Source: Rhodotorula mucilaginosa (taxonomy: Eukaryota; Basidiomycota; Microbotryomycetes; Sporidiobolales; Sporidiobolaceae). From it: a DNA stretch of 64,000 nucleotides. The stretch's first letter is position 1, and every line of letters starts with the position of its first letter. Below, in pieces: positions 9,985 to 30,659 of the stretch. The notes beneath the pieces were generated by a model. That model searched no databases. It saw only the letters and a program-made list of their open reading frames with translations, and was not told the DNA's origin. A program made the translations under genes and the position numbers. The stretch is from contig CP137864.1 of assembly GCA_034406715.1 (NCBI GenBank), positions 1,674,001 through 1,738,000 of the forward strand. Direction: 5' to 3'.

Positions 9985-11429
9985 ATGGAATCGTTGGGCC
10001 AGCTCAACACGGCTCTGCCGCCCAACGAGCTCGCAGAACAAGCGCTGGCGTCGTCGTTCCGGCAGGCGGCGCTCAGCATCACGGCCCTCTTCAAGCAAGG
10101 CAAGCGAGCCACGACCAAAGGTATGCTTGTACTCTGTCACCTTGTACATAGCCGCGCGGTCGGTCAGGCGAGCGAGGCATGGGTGCGCTGACTCTTCTCT
10201 CTCTTCCATCTCGGGTCGCGTGCGTGCGTGCGTTCATAGCGTACATCGCCGGACAGCGACAAGCCCTGCAGGAAGTCCTCGAATTCATGCAGGCCATGCT
10301 CGACCACTCGGGAAATCAGTCGGGCCCCGCCAACTCGCATAGTCTGCCAGCTGGGAGCGGCGCGAGCGGTGCAGCCGCCTCTCTTGGCCAAGTCGACGGT
10401 TCGCGCCTGATCAACTTTATCTGCGTAAGTCCTGAACCCCTCGCCTGACTCGAGACCAAAGCGAAGCGACTGACAGCGACTGCTCTTGGGGATCGCGGGC
10501 CAAAACAGGCACGCCAAGAGGCTCTCAAGGCCGAAGAGGAAGACTACGACGAGGAAGAGGTCTCTGGACCCGGTTCAGGCTCGACGGCGGTCCCTTCACG
10601 ACGAGCTGCCTCTGCTGCCCCTGCCGTGCCGACAAACCTGCGACCGAGCATGCCGTTCGGGACTCGCTCCGAAGGCGCCACTCGAGCCGCCTCGCCAACG
10701 CCCCGGAACGTACCGACCGGCCTCCCGACCGCAGCTGCGAGCACGAACGTAGCTTCCACTTCGTCTGCGCCTCCGTCGCCGACTTCGTCCTTGGCATTCT
10801 CACCGCCCTTCACGCGCTCGACTGCCTCCCTTTTCCGACCGACTTCGCACCTCGCACCGACCGCGCCACCACCCGTAGCCCACTCTCACTCTGCCCCTCC
10901 TGCGTCTCCTTCTCCACTCGGACCGACACACCCTTCTTCACTTGCGACGGGCAACCCTCCAAGCCCACTCGGTCGACCCTCCCGTCTGCACCGCGATCAC
11001 CACCACCACCACCGGACGCGCAACTCGAGCCGATCGAACGGCGTTTCGGCCACAGCCAGCGCTGGAGGGACAGGTACCAAGGCGACGCAGCTCATGCCTA
11101 CGGGGCCCGGACTCTCTGCCGCCGCCGCTGGAGACGAGAGCACCTCGGCCGGCGTCAAGCGACGCTGGGCCCGCGAAGCGGTCGGATTTGGCGGCGGCGG
11201 AGGAGACCAAGGTGGCGGCGACGCGGACGTAGTCGAGGTGCACGCTGCCGATGACGAGTCTGCAGCTGGACGAGACGGCATGGACGTCGAACCGATGGCG
11301 GATCTGGAAGGTTGGGACGGGATCGGCGAACGGCCGCCGAAGCGGACGATGCGCAGTGCGCGCGTCAGCGCTGCTGCAGCCGAGTCCTCTGCCCGAGCTG
11401 CCAACACGCCCCCTTCGAACGAGTCGTGA
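9985..11429 (+). CDS. Unknown protein: short helical N-terminal domain and long disordered tail
   Basis: There are three exons: 9985-10120, 10240-10424 and 10509-11429, phase-consistent, 413 residues. The N-terminal 105 residues look folded and helical (ASSFRQAALSITALFKQGKR, then AYIAGQRQALQEVLEFMQAM across the first junction). Everything after about residue 120 is acidic (EEEDYDEEE) and then rich in Ser, Thr, Pro, Ala and Gly, ending in a stretch with KRRW and RPPKRTMR. The helical pair vaguely recalls the HAPSTR1/C16orf72 domain, a nuclear stress factor, but I cannot confirm this. Introns have GTATGC and GTAAGT donors. The gene ends facing adenine deaminase, 275 bases away. Confidence 0.62.
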
Positions 11430-11704
11430 TGTCGGGGCCGTTTTCAGGATCGTTCCGTCGGAGCTAGCTTCTACTTTGTTGTGTACTCTTTTGACGTCTT
11501 GGAGACTCGTCTCTTGTTTGTGTACTTTTCACTCGCCAACTTCTGCATGTCTACCTCTCTGCGCATCATCGTTTGCCCTGCCATGTCCTGCCTATGCAAT
11601 CAAACCCCGGTTCAAATACAACAAGAAACGAGAAGCCTCTTCTATGCGGATAAATCTCTTGATCAGAGGTGAGCATGATAAATAGTGGGACGCGTGAGCC
11701 CGCT

Positions 11705-13188
11705 CTAGAGTTCGGTGCCCTCCCAAGCCGTCATCACCTCCTCGAGGTGGGCCGACATCTCGCTCTTCCGCTCGTCGCTGCACCACGAGCCGTCAATGCC
11801 GTTCTGGCAGATCTGTCGCCACGTCGCCTTGTCAAAACCAAACGCAGCATGGACCGCAACGTAGTTGTCGAGGATGTAGCCTGTCAAGACGAGGGCAAGA
11901 TCAGACCATCGCCTCGCCGGGGGCAAAAAGCCAAGGGGAGAGAGCTCACCGCCGAAGTAGGCGGGGTCGTCCGAGTTGATGCTGAACTTGACGCCCTTCT
12001 CCAAAAGCAACGGGATCGGACTCTGGTGCACGCCCTCCGGTGTAACTTGCAACCGGACGTTCGACAGCGGGCAGAGCGTGAGGAAGGTATCGCGGCGGAC
12101 CAACTCGTCGAGTAGGTCGTGGTCGTCGGCGGCGCGGAAGCCGTGGTCGACACGGTTCACACCGAGGTCGACGACCGTCTGGCGGACCCAGTCGGCCGGA
12201 CCCTCTTCGCCAGAGTGCATGGTCAAGCGCGGGAACTCGAGCTCGCGGGCGAGGTCGTACACGTCGGCAAACTTGGAAGCTACGAGATCACGGAGAGATG
12301 TCAAAACTCGCTCATTCCCAAACATGGGAAGAGCGAAGCCTGCTTACGCGGGTTGTTGACCTCGGACGAGTCGGCACCGAGACCGATCACTTCGCCACTC
12401 TGGACAAAGGGCGCCATGTCGCGGACGGCGACGAGAGCCTCGGAGACGGGGAGGTGCTTGACAAAGCACATGATGAGATCGCTGGTGATACCAAAGGCAG
12501 TCTGGCCCTGTACGTCGTGAAGGTGGGTCAGCAAAAGCGTGCGACGGAACTCGCAGAAAGTCGACATTGGACTACCCACCTTGGCGAGACCCTTCTTGAG
12601 GCCCTTTACCACGACATCCAACGAGACACCGCGACCCGTGTGTGCCTGCGGGTCGAAAAAGATCTCGGCATGTTTGAGGCCGTCCGTGGCGACGCGCTCG
12701 AGGTAGGCAAACGCGAGCGCCGCAAAGTCGCTCTCGTCGATCAAGACGTCCATCGCCTTATTGAAGTAGGCGAGAAAGTCGTCAAGGTTGGCAAAGTTGC
12801 GGTACCTGATTCCAGAAAGGGGACCGTGGTCAGCTTGGAGGATCATGTCGGAGCGCAAAGAGTGCAGATCCTCACCGTTCTTCCAGGGCCTCGATGGTCG
12901 AGTACATGGCCGGGTCGAGCGTGACCTTGTGCTTCTCGACGAGGCTGAACAGCATCGCCGGCTCGAGGGTACCTTCGATATGGATATGGTGCTCGCACTG
13001 CAGGGGAACCGAGATCGTCAAGATGTTGAGCAAGGTAAAGAGAGGGATCACTGGAGGCTCACCTTGGGCAGAGCTCGCAAGAACTCGACGGCATGGGCAG
13101 GGCAGACTGTAGTCGTGGCAACGTCAGCTTCAGGCGAGGCAACTCGGACTTGAGATCTATTCTCGGACTTGCCAGCAGCAGAGGGCAT
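11705..13188 (-). CDS. AAH1: Adenine deaminase
   Basis: This zinc hydrolase converts adenine to hypoxanthine in purine salvage. After splicing the order of metal and catalytic motifs is complete: CEHHIHIEGTLEP (HxH), HAEIFFDPQAHTGRG, SGEVIGLGADSSE, HSGEEGPADWV, DHGF and SINSDDPAYFGG. The GLGADSSE/PAYFGG set and length near 350-370 fit fungal Aah1 better than true adenosine deaminase. The first exon (13063-13188) runs M to LPK; five introns follow, with GTGAGC, GTGAGG, GTGGGT, GTAAGC and GTGAGC donors, all removing obviously non-conserved insertions. The last exon encodes YILDNYVAVHAAFGFDKATW and ends at 11705. The first 30 residues are longer than in yeast and may reflect an alternative start. 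Confidence 0.93.
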
Positions 13189-13661
13189 GATGGCGATTCA
13201 GGCGAGGAGAGGCAGTCGGTAAGAGGTCGTACGCGAGCAAAGTATGATAGGCAGCCCAGACAGCTCGTATGATATGTTCAGCAGGCGCGTACTGTAGGAC
13301 AACAAGCAGCGAACTGCAGCCAGCTGGCCGTGCGCTTGATCAGCTGGAAGCAGATTTGCGGGGTAACGGGTCGGCCGGAGCGGGGTCGCGCGGAAGCTTG
13401 TGATCGACACTCGAGTTTAGCCCGCTGTCCGCGGAGGAAACGCCTTCTCCAGCGTCTCGATGTGCAAGAGTTCCGCAGCTCAGGACCGCAGATTCGTAGC
13501 TCAAGCAGAGCGGGTCATCAGAAGCCGATGAACGCGTCCGCACGGTGGTTTGAGCTCCCACGTCGATTGACGGCGAGCCGGGCAAGCGCTGTCTTGGCCT
13601 GGCGACGACGGTATGCGAGCTGGACGTTTGAAATGCGACTTGCGAGATGTGTTCGTTACTA
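13189..13661. other. Intergenic, adenine deaminase upstream / p24 downstream
   Basis: 472 bases between a minus-strand start and a minus-strand stop. I see no gene, repeat or structured RNA here. Confidence 0.4.
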
Positions 13662-14591
13662 CTAGACTTGACGTCGCCGAGAAGGACCGCTGAAGAACTT
13701 CTGCACGACTGCCCGAGTGAGAGCGTCAGGAGGCATTTCTTGACCCGTGTGGGAAAACAGGACTCACTCCACACTTGGCCTGCCGACATGGTCACCATCA
13801 TGACACACTCCAGTAGGGAGAAGAAGAAAATCCGCCATTCCGTATTCCGCACGGTCGAGACCTGGTGATGATGCAACGACGCAGGAGATCAACCATCATG
13901 CGGCAGGCTCCGCTGGTGTGGATCGACAACTCACATTCCGGTTCTCCCGCGTGCGGAAGTACTTTTGTGTCCGCTGGATGCTGCTGAGACTCCCGCTGAG
14001 CTTGTAGATGCTCTCCTCGAGCGAGCTCGTCTGTTCGGTCAAGGCCGTCGGTTTTGCCGGCGCGACGGGCCGCGGTTCGGACTCGACCATGATGTCAAAG
14101 TCGACGAGCTTCTCCGAGAACGACGACATGTCGTTGGAGAAGCAGAACGAGTACTCGCCGACCTGGTGGGCCGTAAAGATGTAGTCGCCCTGCCGGTCTC
14201 GCTCGCCCTCGATGATGATCGTGTCGGACGGATCTGTCACGACCCAATCGATATCGAACGACCCTCCTGATTGAACCTGTACAAGGGTCGAAGCGGCGCG
14301 AGAGTCAGCACTCCCGCCGAATGACAACAATGCCAAGTGGTGCCCGACCGGAAGCGGGGCGGAGCGGCACGACATACCGCAAAGTAGAATCCGACCTGCC
14401 GTTGTATCGACGTCAGCATCACGTTAAGAGAGCTACGACACCGCGTGACGCACCTTCTCTCCGACTTTGTCGACGGCGGCGTAGAAACACGTTCGCTCGT
14501 TGGCGGTGATGGTGGTTGTCAAGGCGGACGCCGTCACCCGCTGCGCAGCCGCCAGCAAGCCGAGAGCTGCCGTGAATCCAATCCAGACCAT
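13662..14591 (-). CDS. p24/emp24-gp25L family cargo receptor
   Basis: This is an early-secretory-pathway type I membrane protein that cycles between ER and Golgi in COPII/COPI vesicles. A signal peptide (GFTAALGLLAAAQRVTAS) precedes a GOLD domain with the family turns ERTCFYAAV, KVGFYFAVQSGGSFDIDW and GEYSFCFSND. A coiled coil follows with RENRNVSTVRNTEWRIF, then one membrane helix (SLLECVMMVTMSAGQVWIV) and a tail QKFFSGPSRRRQV with the phenylalanine and basic coat-binding signals. Five exons are needed. Exon 1 is 14454-14591 and exon 2 is an 18-nt microexon at 14378-14395 encoding VGFYFA. The terminal intron uses GTGAGT and rejoins VW/IVQKFF. Subfamily (gamma or delta) is not settled. Confidence 0.92.
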
Positions 14592-15189
14592 GCTTCTAGT
14601 TGGTCTCTGGCGACGGAAAGGTGAAAGGGAGCCGTGCGGAGCGACGAGGTGACGCGAAGTCTCGGCGAGGGTCTCGTTCCACTGCGCTGGCAAAGCCGGT
14701 TCCCGTACGACGGTCGAGCGCCTTGGCTTCCACCGAAGCCTTTTGATCACCGGGCGGGTGCGTATAGAGCGGCTTGCGACGAACAGCTGCCGCGGAGTTG
14801 GCAACTTTGCAACTCAACTTGGTCGCGTGTATTTTCACCCAACTCGTCCGCTCACAGCTGGCAGAGCCGGGATGGATATGTCGTGGCGATAAAATGACTC
14901 TTTCACAGCTTTATAGCCTGCCGCAAAGCGCGTAGTGAGGGTGCAGTCGCCGATTCTTCGGATGTCAACATGCAAAATTTATCGGCGGTTCTCTGCTCCG
15001 TCTCAGACTCCGTGGAGCAGAGTCGGACTGGCAGTGGATCAAAGATACCGCGGGCAGAGCAAGAAAGCAGAACGGGGCTACAGGCTCTCGGACTTGACGA
15101 GGTTGACTTCGCCGGTTGTCGCGCCTCGTCGCGGTCTCTCGAGGAGTTGACCTTTGCCCTCTCGCACAGAGGAGACGAGCTAGCAGCGC
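14592..15189. promoter_or_regulatory. Divergent promoter region, p24 gene (-) / ATR kinase gene (+)
   Basis: 598 bases between two start codons. No convincing ORF or repeat is visible; a candidate AT-rich stretch lies near 14890-14905. Confidence 0.4.
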
Positions 15190-24581
<9,392 letters not shown>

Positions 24582-24696
24582 GCCCGTTGCCGCGGCTCAC
24601 CGACTGTATCGCATCCGATTTCGTCCAAACAACTCCCCTACCGTCTGCATTCCCGCTTCTAGATTCTTCTACATTGTTGCTGTACTTCCTATCTGC

Positions 24697-26477
24697 ATGA
24701 GTTCTGCAATATCGTCTATAAGCCGTCGATGTGCCGTTCAAATCGGGCTTGCGGCACCACTTCGTGACGAGAGCGGACTTGCCTCTCGCTTTGCCTTGCA
24801 CGCAAGCAATGTCGAATGCATGGCTTTGCATCTTGCTGCACATACATTGAGCGATGAGCCGCGATCTCCGGTCACCAACGTTCACCTGAATGCCGACGCT
24901 ACGCTGTTTGCCTCATCGACGATCGAAGGTTGGGTCATCTATCAGACGAACCCGCTGCAGGTCGTCAGCCGCAAAGGTGACTGGGCGGATCAGGTCCATC
25001 GAGATCTCTATGCATGTGTTTACCCATCCCCTCTGCTGCCGCGCAGACTTGTCCGACTCGTCGTTGTCGATCTGCGTCCCTCTCGAACGGACCAATCTCG
25101 TCTTCCTCGTCGGCGGTCCACCGACGCCGCTGTACCCGCCCAACAAGGTCGTCCTCTACGATGTCAAAGCAGACCGCGCCGTAGCCGAACTCGAGTTCCG
25201 TGAGGAGGTTCGGGGCCTCGCCGCTCGGCGCGATCGGCTCGTCGTGGCGCTCCGTCGCAGGGTCATCGTGTTTGTGTTGGGACAGGGACAGGCAGGGATG
25301 TGGAGGGAAGGCACTTATGAGACGACGGATAACCCTAAAGGTGAGCGCCGAGTCCGAGTCGATATACCTAAGGTCGCCTGGCGAGGAGGCTGACCTCTTT
25401 CGCACTTCGGGACTAGGTCTCGTGTCGCTCGCGTCTGCGGCCGGTTCTTCGATACTCGCATTTCCAGGCCGACAGCCTGGCCAAGTACAGATCGTCCGAC
25501 TGCCCGCGCTCGATCCAACGCTGCCAGCAATGCCTCCGCCACCTTCGCACGACCCGACATCGGCACCCTACCCTGCGGTCTCTGTGCTCCTAGCGCACAC
25601 GTCAGCACTTGCGGCAATCTCCGTCACCCCTGACGGTCGGCTACTAGCAAGTGCGAGCAAGCAAGGGACGCTCGTCCGGATCTGGGACACGCAGACGAGC
25701 CGCCTCGTCAAGGAATTGCGCCGCGGCACAGACTCGGCAGAGATCTTTAGCCTCTCGCTGCGCGCGGACGGAGGAGCCATCGCCGTCAGCAGCGACAAAG
25801 GGACCGTACACGTCTGGGACTTGCACCGTCACAAGAAGGATGCAGAGGCTCAGCAACAGCAGGAATCCGGAAGCGGCGCATCGTGAGTCCTCCCTGCCTC
25901 GACTTCGCCCTCGGGGAAGGGCCGAAACTGACGCGACCCCGAAACTCGCTGCTGCAGAACGCCACGCCAGAAACAACTGTCCATGCTCAAGCCCTATCTA
26001 CCCAAGTATTTCTCGTCCGAGTGGTCGCATTCGCAGTTTCGACTGCCGGCTCCAGCATCACCCCCGTCCCGCCTCCCGTACTCCCTCTCGAATCCTTCCA
26101 ACTATCCGTCCTCCGCCTTCTCCAGCGCTGGCACAACTACGGCGACATTTGCCCCGACCGTCGAGGACGACGTCTGCATCTGCGCGTGGATCGACGGACC
26201 CTCCGATTATGGTCAGAACGAGGGTTCGGCTCCGTCCGACTTTCGATCCTCTCAGCTGGTCGCTATCACGAGATCCGGCGGCTGGTTCCGCATCGCCTTT
26301 GACAGCGAGCCCTTACCAAACGCGGACGCGAAGGGCAAAGGTCGGGCGACGGAACAGCGATCGGGTCCTCGCGCCGGCGCAAAGGCGACGGAAGGAGTGA
26401 TCGGCCTCGACAAAGACTCGACGAGCGACTGCCGAGTTGTCGAGTACCGTCGCTTTGGCCAGAAGGACGGCTGGTGA
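24697..26477 (+). CDS. HSV2: PROPPIN beta-propeller, HSV2/WIPI3-4 type (LRRG)
   Basis: The PI3P/PI(3,5)P2-binding WD40 propellers act in autophagy and vacuole/endosome membranes. Four exons (24697-24976, 25047-25340, 25417-25882, 25958-26477) give 519 residues with consistent phases. Propeller blades include VHLNADATLFASSTIEGWVI, TNLVFLVGG, NKVVLYDVK and ISVTPDGRLLASASKQGTLV. The lipid motif is LRRG (KELRRGTDSAEIFSLSL) where Atg18 has FRRG. The Leu variant, SSDKGTVHVWDL and LPKYFSSEWSHSQFRLP place it with WDR45/WIPI3-4 and Hsv2. It is longer than usual: low-complexity insertions occur before ICAWI and near the C-terminus (GKGRATEQRSG). The start is only 115 bases after the ATR stop, in the same direction. 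Confidence 0.88.
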
Positions 26478-26618
26478 TCCTTCTCTCCCTTTGACTGTTT
26501 GAACCTCCCCTATCTTTGCAGCACTGTGATCAATGCCTTATATTCTCTCTCTTACTTTGTTGCCACATCTACCGCATGCAACGAAATATCTTGATCCTAT
26601 TGGTTACGGAATAAATGT

Positions 26619-28512
26619 TTAGGAAGCCGATACTTTGGTGCGGACGGTTTCTCCAATGTCAGTCACACCGAAAGCTTCGTCCGCAATGCCGACCTTGCGA
26701 CATGCCGCCCGCAAACGCTTTGGGGGTTCCGTCATCTGTTGCGTGAGTAGTACAGGTCAGACTCGGAGTGGAGGACTGCCGTCAGATGGGCACACGAGTT
26801 TACCTCTTCCGACGTGAGGCGCCACGTCGCCCAGTGCATGCCGAACGACTTCTTGCTGCGCACGTGTTGGTGCAGCTCAACCGAGTCTTCCGGCGAGCAG
26901 TGCACGGGACTCATGATCCACCGAGGTTGGTACGCTCCGATCGGGATCATGCCGACGTCGAACGGCCCTTCTCGTTGCCCGATCTCGGCAAAGACGGGAC
27001 AGGTCGGCCCGTCTTCGGAGACGGCGTCGCGCGCGACGCTGCGGTAGCCGGTGTCGCCGCCGAACCAGACTTTGCCGCCCGTGCTGGACTGGACCGCCCA
27101 AGAAGCCCACAAGGTGTCGTTTCGCTGACGGGTGCGCGGGAGAAAAAGTGGGAGACAAGTGAGCATGAGAGATGATTCCGTCTGACCTAGCTATGTACTC
27201 ACGTCCATCAGCGAGCGGCCAGTGAACTGCAAGGAGGTCCGCGTCAGTTTGAAAGCCGTTGCGAAACCCGTAAAAGCGACCGCCACTCACGTGCTGGCAC
27301 GGGGTGCAGACGACTCTCAGGTTCGCCTCGACCACAGAACGAGAGTTTGAGGGACCCGCCGCCGCCTCCGAACTCCTCCGAAGCGACCTTTCATCCCACC
27401 AATCGAGCTCGGTGACCTCGTTCTCGCGCACGCCGATTACGCTCCGCATCCATTTCTCGTTCCCGAGCGGTACGAAAAAGTGCAAGCTCCCTTTTGGTTG
27501 CGCGCCGTACAGGTGTTTGAGCGTGGCGACGTCGAGGTGGTCGTAGTGGTTGTGGGAGATGACAACCGCGTCGACGGCGGGGATCTCGTCGAGTGAGATG
27601 GGAGGCTTTGTCACGCGAGCCGGTCCGATGACTGTCCAGCGAGAAAGAAGTCAGTGACTGCTTCCCCACACGACTCGGGAATCAGGGACGACGCACGTTG
27701 ACTCGGCGAGCACCGGTGGCTCCAGACCGGATCAAACAAGACCCTGAACCCTCGCCTAGCCCCGCCTTTTTCGCCTTCCGCCACGTCGCCGGGAGGCGGC
27801 GGCGCCGGAAACTCGACCAAGAAGCACGCATGCCCGAGCCAAGTCGTCTTCAGGTCGGCGTACCACGCTTCAGTCTCTTCGGGGGACAGCGAGGCGGGAG
27901 GAGTGAACGTCGGAGGGACGAGACGCGGCAACTTGTCCGGCGGCGGGATCTGCGGACGGCGCGTGTACCTTGTTAGGGATCCAGCATTACTCCAGTGTTG
28001 CGTAAGAGTCAAGATCGCACCGGATCTTTTGTGTCCTTCCAGACTTGATACGGAACCGTGGGACCTGAATGCTCAAGAAAGGAGGAGTCGGTCAAGCGAT
28101 CCGGTCGCGAGTTTTACGAGACCGGGGTGTCGGAAGTCTGGACCCTCACCCATGTTGACGCTCTGAAAAGGGTCATCACGTAGTCAATTAGTGCGTACAC
28201 CTTCCTCTCGCCCTGACTCGACTCGCGATCGAAGCCTCGGAGGCGCCGACTCACCTTGAAAGACGGCCACGGATTGACGAACCCTCCTCCCTGTTTATGA
28301 TGACTCTTGTCTCCCGTAGTAGTAGTAGTCTCTGTAGCCTTGTCCTCCGTCCTAGTAGTACTGCTCGCCGAGACGATCACGAGCGGAGTGACGGCCATCA
28401 TCATGGCGACGGTTCGGAGCGGTGGTGGTCGGATCGAGCGAGGACGAGAGCGGGCAGCAGCAGCAGCAGCAGCAGCGAATGACGAGGAGAAGAAGTATCC
28501 CGGCTTGAGCAT
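26619..28512 (-). CDS. FMP30: N-acyl-phosphatidylethanolamine-hydrolysing phospholipase D (metallo-beta-lactamase fold)
   Basis: The enzyme releases N-acylethanolamines and phosphatidic acid; fungal Fmp30 is an inner-mitochondrial-membrane protein. The N-terminus has an Ala-run and basic residues followed by a hydrophobic segment ([15 protein letters not shown]), consistent with mitochondrial targeting and one membrane helix. The fold is complete: [27 protein letters not shown], the zinc motif [26 protein letters not shown] and GMHWATW. Eight exons fit; junctions rebuild [31 protein letters not shown] and [16 protein letters not shown] 24-nt microexon (27203-27226) encodes FTGRSLMD between CQH and RNDTLWASW. 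The last exon ends TKVSAS at 26619. An acidic/basic low-complexity stretch is present near residue 70. Confidence 0.92.
28455..28478. repeat. CAG/GCA trinucleotide run coding for alanine
   Basis: About seven to eight copies of a CAG-phase unit lie inside the first exon of the NAPE-PLD gene, read on the minus strand as the alanine tract after SSSF. Short runs of CTAGTA-type triplets also occur at 28318-28360 in the same exon, coding threonine runs. Confidence 0.8.
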
Positions 28513-28854
28513 GGCCGCTTCTGCAAGCGTAGAGATGCAGGGTGTTCAAGAGATAGATAGAGAGGAGCAAGGGGCGACTCGGAGTCGAAAGTGGAGCCCA
28601 TGAATCCGACATGCAGCGGGCTTCGGGCTCCATCGAGCCTCGTCAACTGAGCCCGGCGCAGAACCTCATATATAGACCGAGGACCAATTGAACGTCCACT
28701 GCGCAAGAGAGAGAGAGAGAGTCTACGAAAAGCAAAAGAACCACTCGAGAGGGTAGGCACGAAATCGCATGACCATGGGCCGAAAGGAGAAAAAAAAAAA
28801 ACCCCAACTTAATCCGGACACGAGAGAAAAGCGTAGACAGAGAGGAGGACCGAT
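28513..28854. other. Intergenic, NAPE-PLD upstream / BAR gene 3' flank
   Basis: 342 bases. A GA-dinucleotide run (about 28710-28724), a 13-base poly-A tract (28790-28802) and a TATATAG at about 28674-28680, roughly 160 bases upstream of the NAPE-PLD start on the minus strand. The TATA role is inference. Confidence 0.5.
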
Positions 28855-30659
28855 TTACTGCTGGTCGCGCGATTTCCTGTGCCAGGATGCAAAGAGTAGA
28901 TCAGTCTCTTGAAGTAACTGACTAGGATCCCTCTGACTCGCGGAAGATCTCCCTCCGGGAGTAGGGATCCCGTAGCATGGTCCACACAGGAGCCCGAACG
29001 CACCTCCAATCCTCCTCGGCAGCCGTCCCGGCCTCCTCGACCTCGCCCAGCACGCTCGAGATGGCCTCGCTCGCCTCGGCATAGAACGCCTGCTGCGCCT
29101 GCAGCAGCGCGTGCAGGTTCTTGATCGGTTCGGGGTTCTCGAGGACCGACCGCATGAGGTTGATCGCTTGCTCGGTCGCGTCGACGAGTTTCTCCTCGGC
29201 CGCTTCGACTGCGAGTCATCCGCAGAGAACCACGTTTACCATCAGCGCTACTCGGGAGGACATGATCCCGGTGCAGAGAATATAGTAATCAGGAACTCGT
29301 GCGCGCGACTCACTCTCCATCCGGGTCGACTCGAGCTTGGCACCGGTCGCGTTCTTGGCCTGCGCGCGCGTCGCATCGAGCGCCAACCTGTCCGATCGAG
29401 ATTACGTAGCGAGCCAAGTCCGTCAGCACGACGGCCCTCCGAGATTGAGGAGGACGGGCGCGCGCAGAAAACAGAAGGCAAGCGCTGGAGAGACGGAAAA
29501 CGGACCGTGCACTCTTGACGTTCTGACGGGCCTTCATCGACGCCTGGATCGACGAGTTGAGCGTCGCGCTCCACGGCTGCAAAAAGTTTTTGCTGCGACA
29601 GAGCGGAGAGCGAGAGAGTTTTCGGAAGATGTTTGACCAGTCAGCACAGCATGATGTGGTGCGTCCCCCCCGTCTCCTCCATGTTTCGAGCTCCCCTCAA
29701 TCGCTCTTTTGCGGTACGCGGGCTGGGTAGTTTCATCCGACGACCGGACGGACGAAGTCCGGGGCCAGGAAGGTTCGCTCCCTGATCTCCGCTCGCTCGC
29801 CAGCCAAGAAAGACCCCAAAGAGACAACGGCGTACCTGATCTCTTCGTCCATCCTCGTCCTTGCGGTGCCGACCTTGTCCTGGGTGACGGCATACGTCTT
29901 GAGGACGTTGGCGAGGCGGCCGGGTCCGACTTCGACGGCGCCGGAGGCGGCGGCGCGCGAGAGGGCGTGCGGGAGCGTCTTTTGCACTTCGACGGGCTTC
30001 TGCTCCCAGGGCGCGGCGCGGCGCGGGTGCACGGGGTCAGGGTCAGGGTCGGGGTCAGGGTCACGGGGTCATTGGGGAAGGTGAGGAAAGGCGCGTTACC
30101 TCGGCGACTTGGGGTTGCGGCAGGTGAGTGCCTAGTGTTTGTCGCAAAGGGACGCGAGCATGTCAGCTCCATGAGTTGACCGCAGGCTGGAGGAGAGAAG
30201 CACCTTTGGTGGCGGTCGCAGCCCAGGCGCTCAAGTTGTGCGCGAGGCTGCCGCCGATCTCTTGGGCCGACTCTCCGAGGTTGACGGGGTAGTCGTAGTG
30301 GCCTTCAAAGGCCTTGGCGACGCGGAGGAGCTTGACGTGGGCGGCGCGGAGTCCGTCGACGCGGCGTTCGAGGTCGAGGTACTCTTGCGGGAGTTCGGTG
30401 ACATCGTCCTGCTGGGTCTGGCCCGTCTTTTCGCGGACGGTCTGGCTCAAGGTGGCGAAGCCCTGGGAGAGGGACTTGCCGGTCGAGTTGAGGTCGATCT
30501 GCTGGGTCGCGCCCTGGACGGTCGACGCTGCCTGCCCTGCGACCGACTGGAGTTGGGTCGTGAACGATCTGCGGGGCGGGGGGTGCGTGCGTTGGGCTGG
30601 GGTGAGCGGGTCGTCGTCTTTTAGCGCTCTGGTTGCAGTACTCACTTCCAAGACTGCAT
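28855..30659 (-). CDS. GVP36: BAR-domain protein of the GVP36 type
   Basis: A BAR-fold protein that binds curved Golgi/endosomal membranes. The spliced product starts MQSWKSFTTQLQSVAGQAAS from a 14-nt first exon (30646-30659). It continues with YLDLERRVDGLRAAHVKLL, NLSAWAATATKG, KTLPHALSRAAASGAVEVG, LKTYAVTQDKVGTARTRMD, FLQPWSATLNSSIQASMKAR and LHALLQAQQAFYAEASEAIS, ending KSRDQQ. These long amphipathic helices give the BAR pattern; KTLPHALSRA is characteristic of fungal Gvp36. Seven or eight exons are required, including a 32-nt exon at 30100-30131 and a long intron (about 29600-29835) that holds no recognisable gene. The intron ending at 30000 carries a GGGTCA-type repeat. The gene is divergent from proteasome beta2. 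Confidence 0.85.
30033..30070. repeat. Short GGGTCA-like tandem repeat inside an intron
   Basis: Plus-strand units GGGTCA (one GGGTCG) repeat about six times with slight variation, within the minus-strand BAR gene intron between exons 30100-30131 and the one starting at 29999. It resembles telomere-like sequence but is short, internal and intronic. Confidence 0.75.

Noticed and set aside
30033-30070. Internal telomere or subtelomere
   Set aside because: Too short, inside an intron, surrounded by housekeeping genes.
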